Positions 23,271 to 36,216 of a stretch of 64,000 bases of DNA are shown here, piece by piece. The stretch lies in contig BSBM01000994.1 of NCBI GenBank assembly GCA_027924585.1, positions 11,105,001-11,169,000 on the forward strand, written 5' to 3'. A model generated the notes under the pieces. It did not search any database. It was not told where the DNA came from and saw only the letters and a list, made by a program, of their open reading frames with translations. The stretch's first letter is position 1, and each line of letters begins with the position of its first letter. The translations under genes were made by a program, and so were the position numbers. Source of the DNA: Larix kaempferi. Taxonomy: Eukaryota > Streptophyta > Pinopsida > Pinales > Pinaceae.

Positions 23271-24420
23271 CCATTTGTCCTCATTCCAAATAAATACGGG
23301 ACTTGGCGCATGTGCATCGACTACAGGGAACTCAACAAAATTTCAGTAAAGAATTGCTACCCTCTACCGCGGATAGATGAGATCATCGACTGTCTGAAAG
23401 GTGCTAAATTGTTTACTAAGATCGACCTCAAGTTGAGATATCATCAAATTCCAATTGAGCCCCCAAATGTGTGGAAAAGTGTTTTCAAGACCAAGGAAGG
23501 ATTGTTTGAATGGTAAGTCATTCATTTCGGCTTAACAAGTGCACTTACGACCTTCATGCGATACATGGATAACATTCTTTGAACTTTCATCAACAAATGG
23601 GTCATTGTCTACCTTGATGACATATTGATTTTCAACCGATCATGGGAAGAACATGTCGGACATCTTCGACAAGTCCTTGACACTCTCCATCCACATCGAC
23701 TTTACTTGAACATGGACAAGTGTACCTTTGCAATGAACAACATCAAATATTTGGGGTATGTAATTGACTCTACAGGCATTCACGTCGATCTCGAAAAAGT
23801 ATAGATCCTCAAATATTGGTCCATTCCTCAAAGTATTCAAGAACTAAGAATTTTTATTGGTTTGGCAAATTTCTATCGACGATTCATACTCAGCTTCAGT
23901 CACATATCCTGGCCCTTGAATCAGTTGATGAAGGGAAATGGAAAAACTGTCTTCAAATGGACATCTACACAACAACAAGCTTTTGAACAACTCAAGCACA
24001 AGCTTTGCACTACACCAGTATTTGTGTTTCCTGATTTGCATCAACCCTTTGAGATTGATACGAACGCATCGGACTATGCCTTGGGCACAGTGATCTCTCA
24101 TTTTGGTCACCCAGTCACTTTTCATTCTGAAACTTTTAACTACATAGTTAGAATATATTTGACGTATGAAAAATAACTATATGCCATCGTGCAAGCTCTC
24201 CAGAAATGGAGGAATTACATCCTTAGAAAGGAAACGGTCATCCTCACTAACCATAAGCCTCTACAGTTCGCTTCGACCCAGTGAAAAATATAAACAACTT
24301 GACAGCTTAAGGGGATTAGTTACCTACAACAATTCCAGTTGGTAATTAAGTATTGGAAATGTAAAGCTAACGCCATCCCCGATTTTCTAAGCATACCTCC
24401 CATTACTCTCCTTTTTACAG
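23271..24420 (+). pseudogene. Ty3 reverse transcriptase-RNase H pseudogene (element C)
   Basis: RT motifs in order: WRMCIDYRELNKISVKNCYPLP, FTKIDLKLRYHQI and the active site VIVYLDDILIF (near 23620). The thumb reads FIGLANFYRRFI. RNase H follows with EIDTNASDYALG, where the first catalytic aspartate has become asparagine, and YEK*LYAIVQAL, where the catalytic glutamate position is a stop. Several more stops (23515, 23580, 23803, 24174). Clearly dead but readable. Confidence 0.82.
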
Positions 24421-24439
24421 TGATGAGTATGCAGGTATA

Positions 24440-25920
24440 TGACACCACTAATTGGCCTCAGTTGTATCAGGAAGGCATCGAATTTTCACCAGTCTACTGA
24501 CAGCTTGAGACTAACAAGTTGTCGACCGCCGACTATTTCCTGAAAGACACCATACTATACAAACCTGGACAAATTTGTGTACTGAATGGTGAGCATCGAT
24601 AGTAGCTCAATTGGGACGCGCACTACAGCAAGACTACAGGACACTTTGGAGTTGCAAAGACACTTGCTATTTTGCAGAAGTATTTCTTTTGGCCTACACT
24701 TAAAACTGACGTCAACAAGTATATTCAATCATGCATGGTTTGTGCCATTGCTAAACCGCCTAATCGACGACAAGGATTATACACACCTCTTCCAGTTCCT
24801 AGTCGACCATGGGAATCTATTTCTATGGACTAGTTGATGGGATATCCTACTACCAAACATCAGCACAATGCAATCTTAGTAGTAGTCGATAGATTTTCCA
24901 AGATGGACATTCCAGTTCCATGTAATAATACCACTACAACATAGCAGACAGCTTAACTCTTCTTTACACATGTTTGGAAACACTTTGGCTTACCCACAAC
25001 CATTATTTTCGACCGAGATGCCAAATTGGTCAGCATATTTTGGAAGAATCTTTGGAAATAGCTGGACACAGGACTCTCATTGTTGACAAATTTCCATCCT
25101 CAGACCGACAGACAAATGCAAGTTGTGAATCGCTTGGTCATACAACTGCTTCGCATGTACAACCACAAGCATCAACGAACATGGAATGAAAGTATTCCAT
25201 ACATACAACACAGTTACAATCGTGCTCAACAAAGCTCTACAGGAAAGAGTCCATTTTAGATCTGTTATGTATTTCAACCCTCAGTGTCTATCAACTTGAT
25301 CAGCTCCTTGACACAGCCAAACTCCAAGACCGACTACAGGCAGCAAGAAGTTGATAAATCTTTGAAGTTTCGAGATCAAATCTACGACATCTAGAAGCAA
25401 GCACAAGAAATGTTGCAATGAGAAAACGAGAAAGCTAAGGCCCCACAAGACAAGCATCATATTCCTCATTCATACCAAATTGGGGATAAGGTCTGGTTAC
25501 ATCTCAAGAAGGAGCGCTTCATTGGCCCATTCAAGAAGTTCAAGCCTTTGCGTTATGGTTCGTACAATATTCTTCTACAGATTGGAAAAAATGCTTTCCA
25601 GCTTGACATTCCTACATGCCTAGGTCTGCATCTAGTATTCAATGTGGATCTACTTTGACCATACCATGCACCATTGTTGGAACATAATGACTTGCAAACA
25701 ACAGATCCCGACAACATCAATTCAGATGTTCAGGATCCTCTTCCTTGAGACACCATTGTGGGACGACGAGTACGCCATATAAGGACGAACACAATTCCCT
25801 TGTTTCAGTTTGCTAAATCTAGACAGATCCCAGCACAAGGAAAGTGGTACTCTACTACTGAACTGACCGACAAGTTTCCTCACCTTCATGAGCAAACAAT
25901 GGGGAGCATTGTTTCTTAAG
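24440..25920 (+). pseudogene. Ty3 integrase with chromodomain-like tail, pseudogene (element C)
   Basis: Zinc-finger region HYSKTTGHFGVAKTLA ... SCMVCAIAK. Catalytic core VVVDRFSKM and FDRDAKLVSIFWKNLW keep both aspartates, but FHPQTDRQMQVVNRL has glutamine where glutamate is expected. The C-terminal part (GDKVWLHLKKERF) is followed by VGRRVRHIRTNTIPLF and GKWYSTTELTDKFP, which resembles the diverged chromodomain tail of plant chromoviruses. At least six stops, including TAG at 24601-24606 and TAG near 24832. Confidence 0.75.
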
Positions 25921-25930
25921 GAAGGAGGTC
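25918..25930 (+). other. Polypurine tract of element C
   Basis: AAGGAAGGAGGTC sits directly before the TGATCC start of the 3' LTR. Confidence 0.65.
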
Positions 25931-26438
25931 TGATCCACATCGTAGTTGGAATTATTTTCTGATGCTAACTTCGACACATATTCGACCAGTTAGCGACGTC
26001 GACACAACTTCGACAAGTTATGACTTCGACATGTTTTGCGACCTCACAGTTTCGTGACATCGACATACATCATCGATCTGCGACTTGCGACTGTCAAAAT
26101 TCAACAAATTGCCTCTCTGTCTTCCAGTCGGCTATAATGGTTGAACTACTGAATCGTTCTAACTTCTTTTGTAATTGAACGTAATGGGAAATAGCCCAAG
26201 CATCTCGGCACTCTCTATATAAGCATGTATAATACTGTAACATACATCAAGTCATGAACTTATATTTAGTAATAGAAATCAGTTCGCATTCCTGCGTATT
26301 GTCTGTGTACATTTGTGTTCTCTCTGTGTAGCGTATGCTTGCTTTGAGCATTCTGTTTCTTAAGCTTTCGCCATAACAGATCTGACTCATTCAGTCGAAT
26401 TGTTGTCCTCCTTGTACTTCCTAGCCATGTGCGGATAA
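25931..26438 (+). repeat. Element C 3' LTR
   Basis: 508 bp, TGATCCACATCG...GCGGATAA, with TATA box TATATAAG at 26216-26223 and the same TTCGACA subrepeats as its partner. Followed by TSD GATAA. Confidence 0.88.
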
Positions 26439-26826
26439 GATAATATTCGTTCAAGCTCTTTATGAGAAAATGTCAAATAGCAATATTCCTGATCGAGACG
26501 AACAAAATCGACAATTGCTTGCTAGATTGTGGGATGGACTGAAAAAAGGGTCATGGGAAATGTTATTGTCCATGTAGTCAATACAGGGGCTTTAAGAGGA
26601 GAATAATAAATATCACAACACCCAGAAAACATTGTAGGGAACATGGACATGCTAAGGGGGGACATGAATATCATCCATTTGTAAGTTTTGAATTATATAT
26701 GTTTTTATATTGATTTCTTTTGTAAATATATGTATTATTTTAATATATCTTATATTAACTTATATCTATTGATGGTTTCATGTAATTATAAAGGAAATAC
26801 ATCCTACGTCATATCGTCTAGAGGAA

Positions 26827-27420
26827 GTGCTTTCAGAACAAGTACTGGAGGAACATGGAGCTATGAATAATGGAGAACAAGTTAATGATCATATTGAAGA
26901 AGATGATCGTACTGATAACATAGTTGAAGAAGATGGTATAAATACATTGATCCATGATACATTTAATGTTAGAATGGATGATGATGATGATGATCATGAA
27001 AATGATTATTTTGATGATATTCATGATTTACCTCTTCTTGAGAAGGAATACGAACCCCTTTATGAGGGCTCCAACAAAAATCTTCTCTCTGCTATATTGT
27101 TGATAATGAAATTGAAGGTTATGAATGGTCTTTCAAACATATTAGTCACATGGATGTTAAGGTATGTAATATATTCCATCACATAATATATATGATCGCG
27201 CTAAAGGTTATCACCATTCTTCTAATAATTTTGTTGTTAATTCATAAGTCAAATTAATATGGATGAAATGTGTTTCATTAATATTATTTATATATTATAT
27301 TAACTAGATTTTTATTTTAATTTTTTTTCTGAGTTTTTGTTACCACTGTCAAATATTTTACCTCGCACATATCGAGATTTATATACCATCATGAAATAAA
27401 TTGGAATGCAGTATTAAAGG
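26827..27420 (+). pseudogene. CACTA (En/Spm) TNP2-type transposase fragment
   Basis: An acidic frame (many D and E, with a run of six D) leads into LLEKEYEPLYEGSNKNLL and then AILLIMKLKVMNGLSN. This matches the conserved start of TNP2 transposases, where a 'PLY.G' motif precedes 'L..LKV.NGWS'. A good splice donor AAG|GTATGT lies at about 27161. After a T-rich stretch ending CTGAG (about 27333) the frame resumes as LLPLSNILPRTYRDLYTIMK, again TNP2-like. So a short intron is likely. The DDE core is not visible downstream, and no CACTA terminal repeat was found. A fragment, not an active gene. Confidence 0.6.
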
Positions 27421-27460
27421 CTTCAAACAACCCTACGCAAGAGTGGTTCTATCCCCAGAT

Positions 27461-28040
27461 TGTTTGGTGTGACTGACTCCCACGAATATTAGGCCTCCAC
27501 TGGCACTTAGGTGATTGGATCTTTGGCTGGATCCATCTCCCAATTAGGGGAGATCTAAATTTTTTTAAGTCTAATATATAAATGATTCTAATTAAATCTA
27601 ATCTAAGTAAACTAGGTTAATTGTGAAAGGATGTGATCTAGGTTCACAAAGCAATCGGATATGGCTATTTGATAAGTACAAAACCAATTGATATAAATAT
27701 GAATTGAATCTGGACCTACCAGCATTAAACAAAACCATGCAATGAAAATTGAATCGATTTTATTCAAATAATTAAAGCATACAAGATTGTTCTGTTATAA
27801 CATGTTAATTGACAATTTAGCGTCAATATGATTATAAGTGTTTATGAGTTGTAGAGATAAATAACATGGGTTGAACGAACAAATTCATTCAACACATGAT
27901 TATACATAGAGCATCAATAAAGAGAAATCTGAATGAATGGATCAATGCATATGATACACTTGCAACAGAAAACAGATTTTTTCCAATAACCAAAGTGGAA
28001 AAATAAAACAATTCATCAAAGAAATTTGATCAATTATACA
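27461..28040. other. AT-rich sequence without a recognisable gene
   Basis: About 580 bp with no ORF or repeat that I can support. It may include the left edge of the old element whose coiled-coil ORF follows, but I cannot place a boundary. Confidence 0.4.
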
Positions 28041-28240
28041 AAAGAGACAGTTGAGAGAAACTGGTTGTATTCCATTAATCCTGCAAAAAATTACATGTCC
28101 TTAAAGAAACCAAGCATCTCCAGTTCTCCTTCGGTAGTTTCCCGCCCCCCCTCTTCTATGAGATCTAAGCCCTTTAAATAATAATTACAAAAATATTACA
28201 AGGCAATTATCCCATAAAGACAGGGATTACAAAATATTAA

Positions 28241-29216
28241 CTAAGACTTTCCAAGGGAAATCCGCCACTTGGAAGATACATCTAACAAGTCCTCAATATC
28301 TTGATATCTGGCATGTTCGAGTGTCAGTCGAGTCTTGCAATTGAAAGATTCAATTCCCCTTTTCTTTAACTTATCCCACTCACACATGAAAAGTCTCCAC
28401 TCCTGAATTGATGGGTGACTCGATGAATTCTTTAAGCTCAACAATGATAATGTGATCCAACTGATTGATTTGCTTTTTGCATTCCTCTAGTCTCTCTTCA
28501 ACCTTTTCGATCTTTAACTTGGGTGGATCATACTGTTCAATGAGTTTCAGAGTTGGGAATTCCAACTTGCTCAATAAGTCATCAGAAGAAAACCATCTTC
28601 TGCTGCAAGCTGCCTGTGCTTCTTGGATTGTAGACTCTACCTCTTTGCATGCATTTTCCCATGAATCTAAAGAGAGTTTAACTCTTCTAAACTTGATGCT
28701 CTCAATAATAGGCATATCTTTAGGCTTGTATTTGATGTACTTTTTCCAATCTGTCACATCTTCAATAGCCCAAAGTGCATCCTCTCTTTTCTGATTATGT
28801 GTGAAGAGGTCATCAGTATGACGTTCAAAAGCATGACAAGCCTACCTAATCTCATCTAGGAACTCAAACAATTGAACCAAGAGGTTATTATAATATTGAT
28901 TCACCTTCAAGGAAAATTCTTTGAATTCCTCTACAGAGAATCTTGGGAAAGGAGAAACGACTGCCATAGCTACTACATCCTTCAATTATGATTCCAATAC
29001 TGTTATATTTTTTGTATGATCCACATTTAACAATTGAGCCTCCTGAAGCTACTGCAAAAGGGCGGCATCATGTTCCTACAAATTTTAAGCTGGTTATCAT
29101 GCTCAGTCTTCAACTCTTGTATTTAAGACTTATGTTGTTCCTCAATCCGAGTTAGCTCTTGCCTGAGCTTCTGCAGCTCTTGTTGCTTGATCTCAATTTA
29201 TTTGTTTAATGAAGTG
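28241..29216 (-). pseudogene. C-terminal part of an old coiled-coil ORF, cut by element D
   Basis: Read right to left, the minus strand gives a heptad-like stretch (ELQKLRQELTRIEEQ), then helical sequence with RFSVEEFKEFSLKVNQYYNN, RHTDDLFTHNQKREDALW and KKYIKYKPKDMPIIES, ending ISLGKS at 28241. Stops and at least two frame changes break it. Its layout (coiled coil, then a ~250-residue helical C-terminus, minus strand) resembles the LTR-encoded proteins of elements D and F, but I see no convincing residue-level match. The right end is sharp at 29217, where the LTR of element D starts, so D probably inserted here. Function unknown. Confidence 0.45.
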
Positions 29217-30318
29217 TGTTAACACCGAAATTGACCCCGAAGGATGAAAGAGGGTAATTCTGGGTAACCACTAACCAATATTTGGCCTGTGATACTGACC
29301 CAACATAGATAGAGAGGGCTCTCTCTAAAATATCATGAAAAGACTGGAATAATCAAGATTATCAATAATGAAAAAGAAACACCAGCATTCACGGCCAAGA
29401 TATTCAATTACAACAATTATACAGAAGATCAGATTCCTGTTTGGAATGAAAATGATTCAAGCACTGTTTGGTTGAAAATATATGAACTTCGTTTGGGCAA
29501 TGGAGTCATATTTAACAAGCTCTAAAAACATCATTCACAAAGGTTCTACAAACACATTTCTAAGGGCAAGGTAGCAAGCAACTAGTAGTCAAAGAGATTT
29601 AATTTGTGGAACAGAAGAGAAAAGAAACAACCCATCAATGTAAGGCATACCAAGATGAATCCCACATCAACTTTAGCAGAATATATTGGTGAAATATTTT
29701 GAAAAAGCTAAGCAGAGCATAACTCCTATGAATTCCACTTAACTGTTACCCTGATCCAAGCATGAAAGAAATAACACAGAATGCAATAACAAAGAGAGAA
29801 ACACAATTTCACATGGGAAAAAGAAAAGTATAAACTACCAAACCAATTACACAGGAATCCTTGTCAAAACGCAGGCTTCGACTCTGCAAACTTTATTGAA
29901 ACATCTCAAAAATGTCTTACAGACTAATCCTCAAAATACCAAAAGCTTTCAAATAAGATTTTCAACCCTTCTGCCTTCGATTACAAATGTATTTATAGAT
30001 GTCTTCGAGCTCTAGGCTCGGCTCCTTCTGAACAGAAAACAATTACAACCATGTGACACCTATCTAACAGCCAAATCAAGGCATTGCTTGTTGTCACTAT
30101 TAAAAAACAAAATATCGACGAGGCAGGCTTAATTGCCATTTACAATTGCGTGGCCATTTCATTACATGGCCATTTCATTACATGGCCAAATTACTTTTAA
30201 ACAAAATACAAAATACAAAAATTGCAGTTATGTGGCTGCTTTAAGCTGAATTGCTTTCACTGCTCATTAAATCCTGGATGCGTCCATGCTGGCTACTTTC
30301 TAACTTCACTGCATCCTT

Positions 30319-33300
30319 TCATGCTCCCATCTTTAACTTTTCTTTCCCATACTTCTCTACCAGCTTCCATTGCTCGGGTGAGGGTAAATCCTGGGAGGTG
30401 AGTTCTTTGAGTAATATCCTCAGCTCAGTGTGTTTAGTGTACGAAAAGCCAACATGAAGAGTTTTGGCTTCTTTAAAAGTTGCTTCTAGCTCGAAGACGT
30501 CTTTCAGTGTATCAACCACTGTTCCGCCTGTTAAGGGTGTATCTATGCTGATGAAGTCCTCTTCATTAATCCTGCAGTCCCACAACTTAGAATTGTATTC
30601 ATCTCTTGTAAGCATGACTTCATTCTCACCCCAGAAGGTAGGCAGGCCCTTTTTGAATAGAGGATCAAAGGATTCTTTAAAGAGTTGTGCCTGCTTCGAT
30701 ATGATATCTATCACTGATTGGACAACTTGCATTTGCTGATATCTACTAATTATATTCTTAGCTCCTATGATTATGTATACCCTGTCCTGGATGTTTGCAG
30801 CTGTAGCTTGTTCCTCTGAAAGGCCACCTAAGAACTCAACTGCATTCTGGGCATGCTCCAAATGCTTTTTGTTGAATCTCTCCTTCACCACTGTTACACC
30901 TTGCTGTGCCAATTTCACCACTCCTCCTTTATCCATTATGAAATTTTGGTAGGGCCTTAGATCTTCAACCTGCTTTATGATATCATCCCATATGATTTTC
31001 TTGGCTTCCTATAACACCTTCTTCCCTATCACCTGTTCCTTCAAACTATCAAACTCTAACTGCATCTCTTGGTACTTGGTTTCCCAAGCCTCCTTTTGGC
31101 CTTCTGCGGTATCCTTCAAAGTTTGCAGATTGGAAACTTGCTTCTTTAATCGGATTACCTCAGCATCCTCCAAGCTAGCATTAGCTATATTCCCTATCAA
31201 GAAAAAATCTCTAGTTGCAATGGAGACTGAGGCCCCTTGTTCTATTTCCTTTTCCTTTTTATTCATTTTCTTATCCAATTCTTCAAACTGGGCTTTCCAC
31301 GAGTTTGCACTAGTCTCCACAAAGGTCATGTCAAACTTGCTCTTCTTTTCCCTATCTCCAAACTCCACCAATTTGGCTTTACAGTCTAACAATTCCCCTT
31401 TCAACTTTTTCGTCTCTTCTTCGAGCTCTGCTATTTCAGAACTATTTGCCAACTGAGTGGTGGGGATCCTTAGCTGCCTTTTTAATGACAGGATATCTTG
31501 ATCTTTTTCATTGAGCAACTCTTGGATTTTTTTCTTTTTATCCTCTTCGGTCTCATTTTCCAGCAACTGTGTTTGATGTTTCTTTGCCTTCTCTTTCAGA
31601 GACTTATTTTTTGCTTTCTCAAGCCCCAACTATTTCTTGACTCTAGACTTATTTGTCTGTACTTTTGATAGTTCTATCGCAAGCTTCAGCAGCCTATTAT
31701 AGATGAATTCCCCTATCTCTTTGTGTAGATTGATTATATCAAGGATAGGGATGTCTTCCAGGTTAAACTTTACCTCTGTAGCTTTTCTCTTGGTGGCCAT
31801 GGCTAGGCTCAATGTGTTCTGGGCTAGATTTCGTCTAGTAACCAAGGCCACTTCTTTCTTGGATATCTTCCTTACCTCAGAGTACAGCTTAGCTTCTGCT
31901 GCTATGTTATCAACATTTTCATCATATTCTTCCAATAGCTGGGCCCTACTGATACTTGATCTTGTAGGTACTTTGGGTGGTTTTCCAAATACATGCTCTT
32001 TTACCTCATAATGACGCATGAGAAACCTGACTTGCTTTTTCTTAGTTTTCTCTTCTTGTATTTTCACTATTTGTTGATCATCACCCTCCACTTTTTGCCT
32101 CTTTGCAGCTCTTTCAGAGTCACTATCTACCTCCATAGGGCTAATGACCCCTAAAGTACTGGTTTTTTCTAGAATATTGTCAAGAGATAAGTCTGCTGGC
32201 CCTGTAGGAGCTTTACCAGGTGATCTGCTTGGTGAAGGTGTGCCTTCCTAGAAAATGAATCTCACAGTTTGAGATTCCTTCGAAGCATCAATGTCCATTG
32301 GTCCTTGATCAATATATTCTAACCAATTGCCTCTCTCAGGAATTCTAGCCATCTCAAAATGCTCATATCCCTTTCTGTCAGTTGCCTTCCTTCTTTCTGA
32401 GATTATGTGATGTGGATCATAGTTCAGTGCAGCCTTGGAAGGGATTCCTAGGTCTCTCATCATCCTTTCAATTCCTGAGAGGGTTGTTTTTTGTTTGATT
32501 ACAAAAGAACCCACTGTCTAGGGGAAAGCTAAGTCAGATAACTTCCTGATATCTATAAAATGTTCACGTTCAGCTATCAGTTTCTACCTTATGAACTCAA
32601 AATGGAACAACCTGGGTGTCAAAAATGCAGGGAGTACATATGGTGGGTGTGAAAATCCATAAACTCTAATTACAGTTCCCTGTTTTAGCAAAAACCAGTC
32701 CCCAATCCCTTTCTCCATAGGGGGCTGTAATAAATCCTTCATTTCTGGGAGTACTCTAGGCAAATTCTCTTGAAAAAATATGTGATAAAAAAGTATGTAA
32801 TCTGAATACATCTCTCTTGTAATTTTCAGCCCAGGTACCTGTAGGTTGTCTTCAACTGCTGTTAAGAACATCTTCAGTAAATAAGACTGGAATCTAAAGG
32901 TCCTTGTCTTAGGGAACTCAACCAACTGGGAGTGAATACTTTCAGCTAGGGCATCATCAAACCTTAGACATGCAGTTTGGACCAATTAATCTGGGTCTGC
33001 TTGTTCTACTGGACATGTACTTAAGACAAACATCAGACTGATCAATGTTTCTAGAACGTATTGGTCACTATCTAACCCTAAAAAATGGGATATCAGGGAG
33101 ATTATCCATTTAGACTCATCTCTAAACAAACTGGCCTCGTCAGGGAAAACTGAACCTGGGAAGGACGCATTTGGTAATAGGGCATCACGTTAAAAGCTCT
33201 GTTTCAGTTCACTTGAGGCTAGGTTAAAGTATTGAACGAGGTCCTCCATTCGATACCCTAGGGCTTTCTGACCGAATTCATGGGGAACGACTAAGGACTT

Positions 33301-33624
33301 TCTAACAGTCGGGGCTTTCACTGAGCAGAGGGTCTTAGAGCCTAAGGCATCTAGGATCACTCTCTGTTCTAAGGAATAATTTGTGGCACACCACTCAAGG
33401 AATTCAGGGCAACTTGGGTTCTAGGTGGTGGTGAACAGATGAAAGAAGGATTGATAGACCTTATGGACATCTATTCTTCTTCCTCTTATAACCTCCAACC
33501 TCTCCTTGGCCATATCTATGGAGATGTTAACCAGTATGGTGTCGCATATGTCACCATCCTTGTCTTCCAACCGAGGACTGGTTATTGGAGATTCAGCACC
33601 AGGGGAATCTCTTACTTTAGCCAT
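30319..33624 (-). pseudogene. LTR-encoded coiled-coil protein of element D (broken)
   Basis: One frame of about 1,100 codons with no net frame change, interrupted only by stops (at least at 33421, 32584, 32248, 31630 and 31009). N-terminus MAKVRDSPGAES, then EDKDGDICDTI, which aligns with the element F protein (EDRDEDVFDTL). The best conserved part is ENLPRVLPEM, GDWFLLKQGTVIRVYGF and PYVLPAFLTPRLF. Near residue 505 is a basic AKRQKVEGD motif that could be a nuclear signal. A coiled coil (31629-31009) and a helical C-terminus ending SPEQWKLVEKYGKEK follow. I recognise no family. Homology with F despite long divergence means it was once a functional element gene. Confidence 0.75.
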
Positions 33625-33775
33625 TCAAACAAATTCACGGGAAAAGAGAAGTTTAAACCAACCTGGTGATCCAACACCTGGACAATCTTCCTGAGCTTCT
33701 GGTCGGCTGGTCTGCTCTACGGGATTAGGTTCTTTCGCTTTCCAATGCATCCAATATAGGTGGAGTTCAAGTCTT

Positions 33776-33787
33776 TGTATATACCCG
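33776..33787 (-). promoter_or_regulatory. TATA-like box in element D LTR
   Basis: GGGTATATACAAAG on the minus strand, about 150 bp upstream of the LTR ORF start, the same spacing as in element F. Confidence 0.45.
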
Positions 33788-34587
33788 GTTATTAGAATTC
33801 TAAATACCATATCACCCCTCCAGGTGTGACGGTGGTGAAGCCACATCAACCGTCCCTCTTGGTCGGCCTTTCTTTGCCGTAGATCTACTTTTCAATCTCC
33901 CATGGCTCCCAATCAAATCATACACGACTTCAATATCCATTTAGATCTTCGAAATACTTCGGCCATTGATCTCCTTTCTTGCTCAAATCTTGACTGTATT
34001 ATGGCCTTAACTTTACTGACCGCGGCGATTTGAGACACATTTAACTTACCCATGAGAAAAATCAGCATGGTCATCTTAGGCCATTGATTTTCCTTCGGTA
34101 GATCTGCATCGTTGACAGATGCACGACACTTACTCCGACCGCGGAGATTTGAAACATAACATATTTCGCACAAGTTAGATCAGCGCAGTGGCTGTACACC
34201 GTGGATCTTTCCTCCCACTGATCTTAGCTGTTAATTGCTTTAAGAACTCGCCCGCTGGCTCACGCCTGCCCATGCATTAGATTTCCCACAACTTCATTTG
34301 CGTCGTGCGGTCGAGGCCATCGATCTTCGGGGCGTTTGATCTGAACCATCCATACATATTTTCATTTGTTTCTGGCACGTTAGCCTGTAATTAGCCCTCT
34401 GATAATCATGGACCTCTGGATCTTCGCCGAATCTTCTATTCCTTGAACTGGTTCTCCTTATGATGAACTTTGATTCCTCTATTCGTGGGCATGTGGTCCA
34501 AGAGCTGGTTCTCCCTTCAGGGATTTTGACAACCATGAAGCACCTTCAAAATCTGCCATAGAACTTAGCACAATTTGAGTGCTAGCA

Positions 34588-34650
34588 ACTGGCTCCAACG
34601 GGGATGCTATCCTCCCAGCGAGGTAGCAAAGAACACCCATAGACTAAGTG
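34588..34650 (-). other. Conserved block next to element D 3' LTR (polypurine region)
   Basis: On the minus strand it reads GAGGATAGCATCCCC, then GTTGGAGCCAGT, directly before the LTR. The same block borders the element F LTR (52849-52910). The purine run GGGAGGATAG is the best polypurine tract candidate, although about 25-30 bases of non-purine sequence separate it from the LTR edge. Confidence 0.5.
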
Positions 34651-34893
34651 CCCGATCCATTGGGCATTCCTAACCCAGAGGGGGAGAAATTCTCTGAAAA
34701 CTGAAAACTAAACTGTGCCTTGCTGCACATTTTTACTGAACACAACAAAAACTATGGCTCCCTTCTAGATTTTAGGTCCTTTACTTCAGGCTTTAGATCC
34801 TTTTGGTTCGGTCATCAAAACCCCAAGACAATTGTAAAATATAAGGAAAAATATATACATACAGGCTATGGTACATGGGTTACCTGTTTTTAC

Positions 34894-35892
34894 TCAGGAC
34901 AGGTAATGTTTCAAGAATCTTCCATTAACTGGACCTCCTGACCAGGCAGATCCATCTTGCTCCTCTAGGATAAAAGAATTTATTCCTCTGTGTGCAGCAA
35001 TAATGTATGGCCCCACCCACATGTGGTCAAATTTATCATCTTTGTCTTCTCTTCGGAAGTCCCATTTCAAAACCACGTCATTCACCTGAAATTGATCTTC
35101 CTTGGTCTTCTTATCGAATGCTTCTTTCATCTTTTCTTGATGTCCTTACACTCTCTCATAGGCTTTAGTTCTCATCTCATTTAACTCAATTATATGATTC
35201 ACTCTTCTTTGCATATGATTTGGTTCTTCTTCCAACCCTTGCAGCAACCTCATGACTGGTAACTCTAAACAAACTAGAAAAAACAGTTTAGCCCCATATA
35301 CGAACTGGAATGGAGACATCCCAATTGCCCTTTTAGTGTTTATTCTATCAGCCCATAGAGCATACTTCAGCTTAGTGTGCCACGCCCTCTTATTTTCTTC
35401 CAATAATTTCTTTATGATCTTCACTAGGATTTTATTGGAGGATTCTGCCAGACCATTTCCCTGAGGGTAATAGGCTATAGAGTGGTTCAGACTGATATGG
35501 TATTTGTCACAAAAATTAATCATCTTCTTAGAACAAAAGGCAGGCGCATTATCAGTCACAATTCTTTTGGGGCATCCAAACCTAGATAGGATGTTATCCT
35601 CCAGAAAGTCCATAATAAAATTTTCTGTTGCATTCCTGGTAGGTATAGCTTCTATCCATTTGATGAAGTAATCAATAGCTGTCAATATCCACCTATCCTG
35701 CCCAGAAGAGTTAGGCTTTATTTCCCCAATGAAATCTAGTCCCCATTGTTGAAAAGGAGCTTCTACTATGACTGGGTGAAGGGGTAGTGAGACAACTTTC
35801 CTCTTTCCTTCAAATATTTGACATTGGTGACAAGCAACCGTTTCCTTATACACATCTGTGAACATAGTAGGCCAATAGAAACTGGCCCTCAA
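34894..35892 (-). pseudogene. Element D integrase part
   Basis: Zinc-finger half FYWPTMFTDVYKETVACHQCQ. Core: TAIDYFIKWIEAIPT (first D), RIVTDNAPAFCSKKM (second D), YYPQGNGLAESSNKIL (E). C-terminal half: KEDQFQVNDVVLKWD, MWVGPYIIAAHRG and the end GRFLKHYLS. A stop at 35146-35148 splits it. The catalytic triad is intact. The usual end-binding and strand-transfer enzyme of a Ty3 element. Confidence 0.88.
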
Positions 35893-36216
35893 GATCTTAT
35901 TTACTGTTACTTTCCTAGAATGATGTCCGCCACAATATCCCTTATGAAATTCTTTCTTGGTATGCTTAGATTATTCCTCCAATAGAAAATTTAGCAACAC
36001 ACCTCCGGGGTCCTTCCAGTACAAGAACTGATTTATAATACAATATTTCGGAGCCTTTAATTTTACAGCTTTGGCCCTACTTTTACTTAATCCTGGAGGA
36101 GCTTGTAAATTTTGCAACACATACACACTGTTAGCGTACCAAGGGGATGCAGAAAATTCTGGACTTATCTGTGCTTCAGTGTCTAGCTACTACGAATACT
36201 CTTCTAAAAAATTCAT

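Larger units (their letters stand above)
20814..26438 (+). mobile_element. Element C: old, stop-ridden Ty3 (chromovirus-like) retrotransposon
   Basis: LTRs at 20814-21338 and 25931-26438, with TSD GATAA at 20809-20813 and 26439-26443. The 3' LTR now ends AA instead of CA. The LTRs differ heavily (about a quarter of the first 50 positions), so the insertion is old. Internal order is gag, protease, RT, RNase H, integrase and a chromodomain-like tail, the Ty3 order. Every domain has stops, and key residues are lost in protease, RNase H and integrase. Confidence 0.9.
29217..34587 (-). repeat. Element D 3' LTR, 5.4 kb, with internal ORF
   Basis: Begins TGTTAACACC and ends GTGCTAGCA on the + strand (TG...CA). 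It is called an LTR by analogy with element F: same size class, same internal ORF, and the same conserved block just outside its right edge. Only one copy is in the window, because the other LTR should lie beyond the nested insertions. The left flanking pentamer is AAGTG. The ORF lies downstream of a TATA-like box at 33776-33787. Confidence 0.75.
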
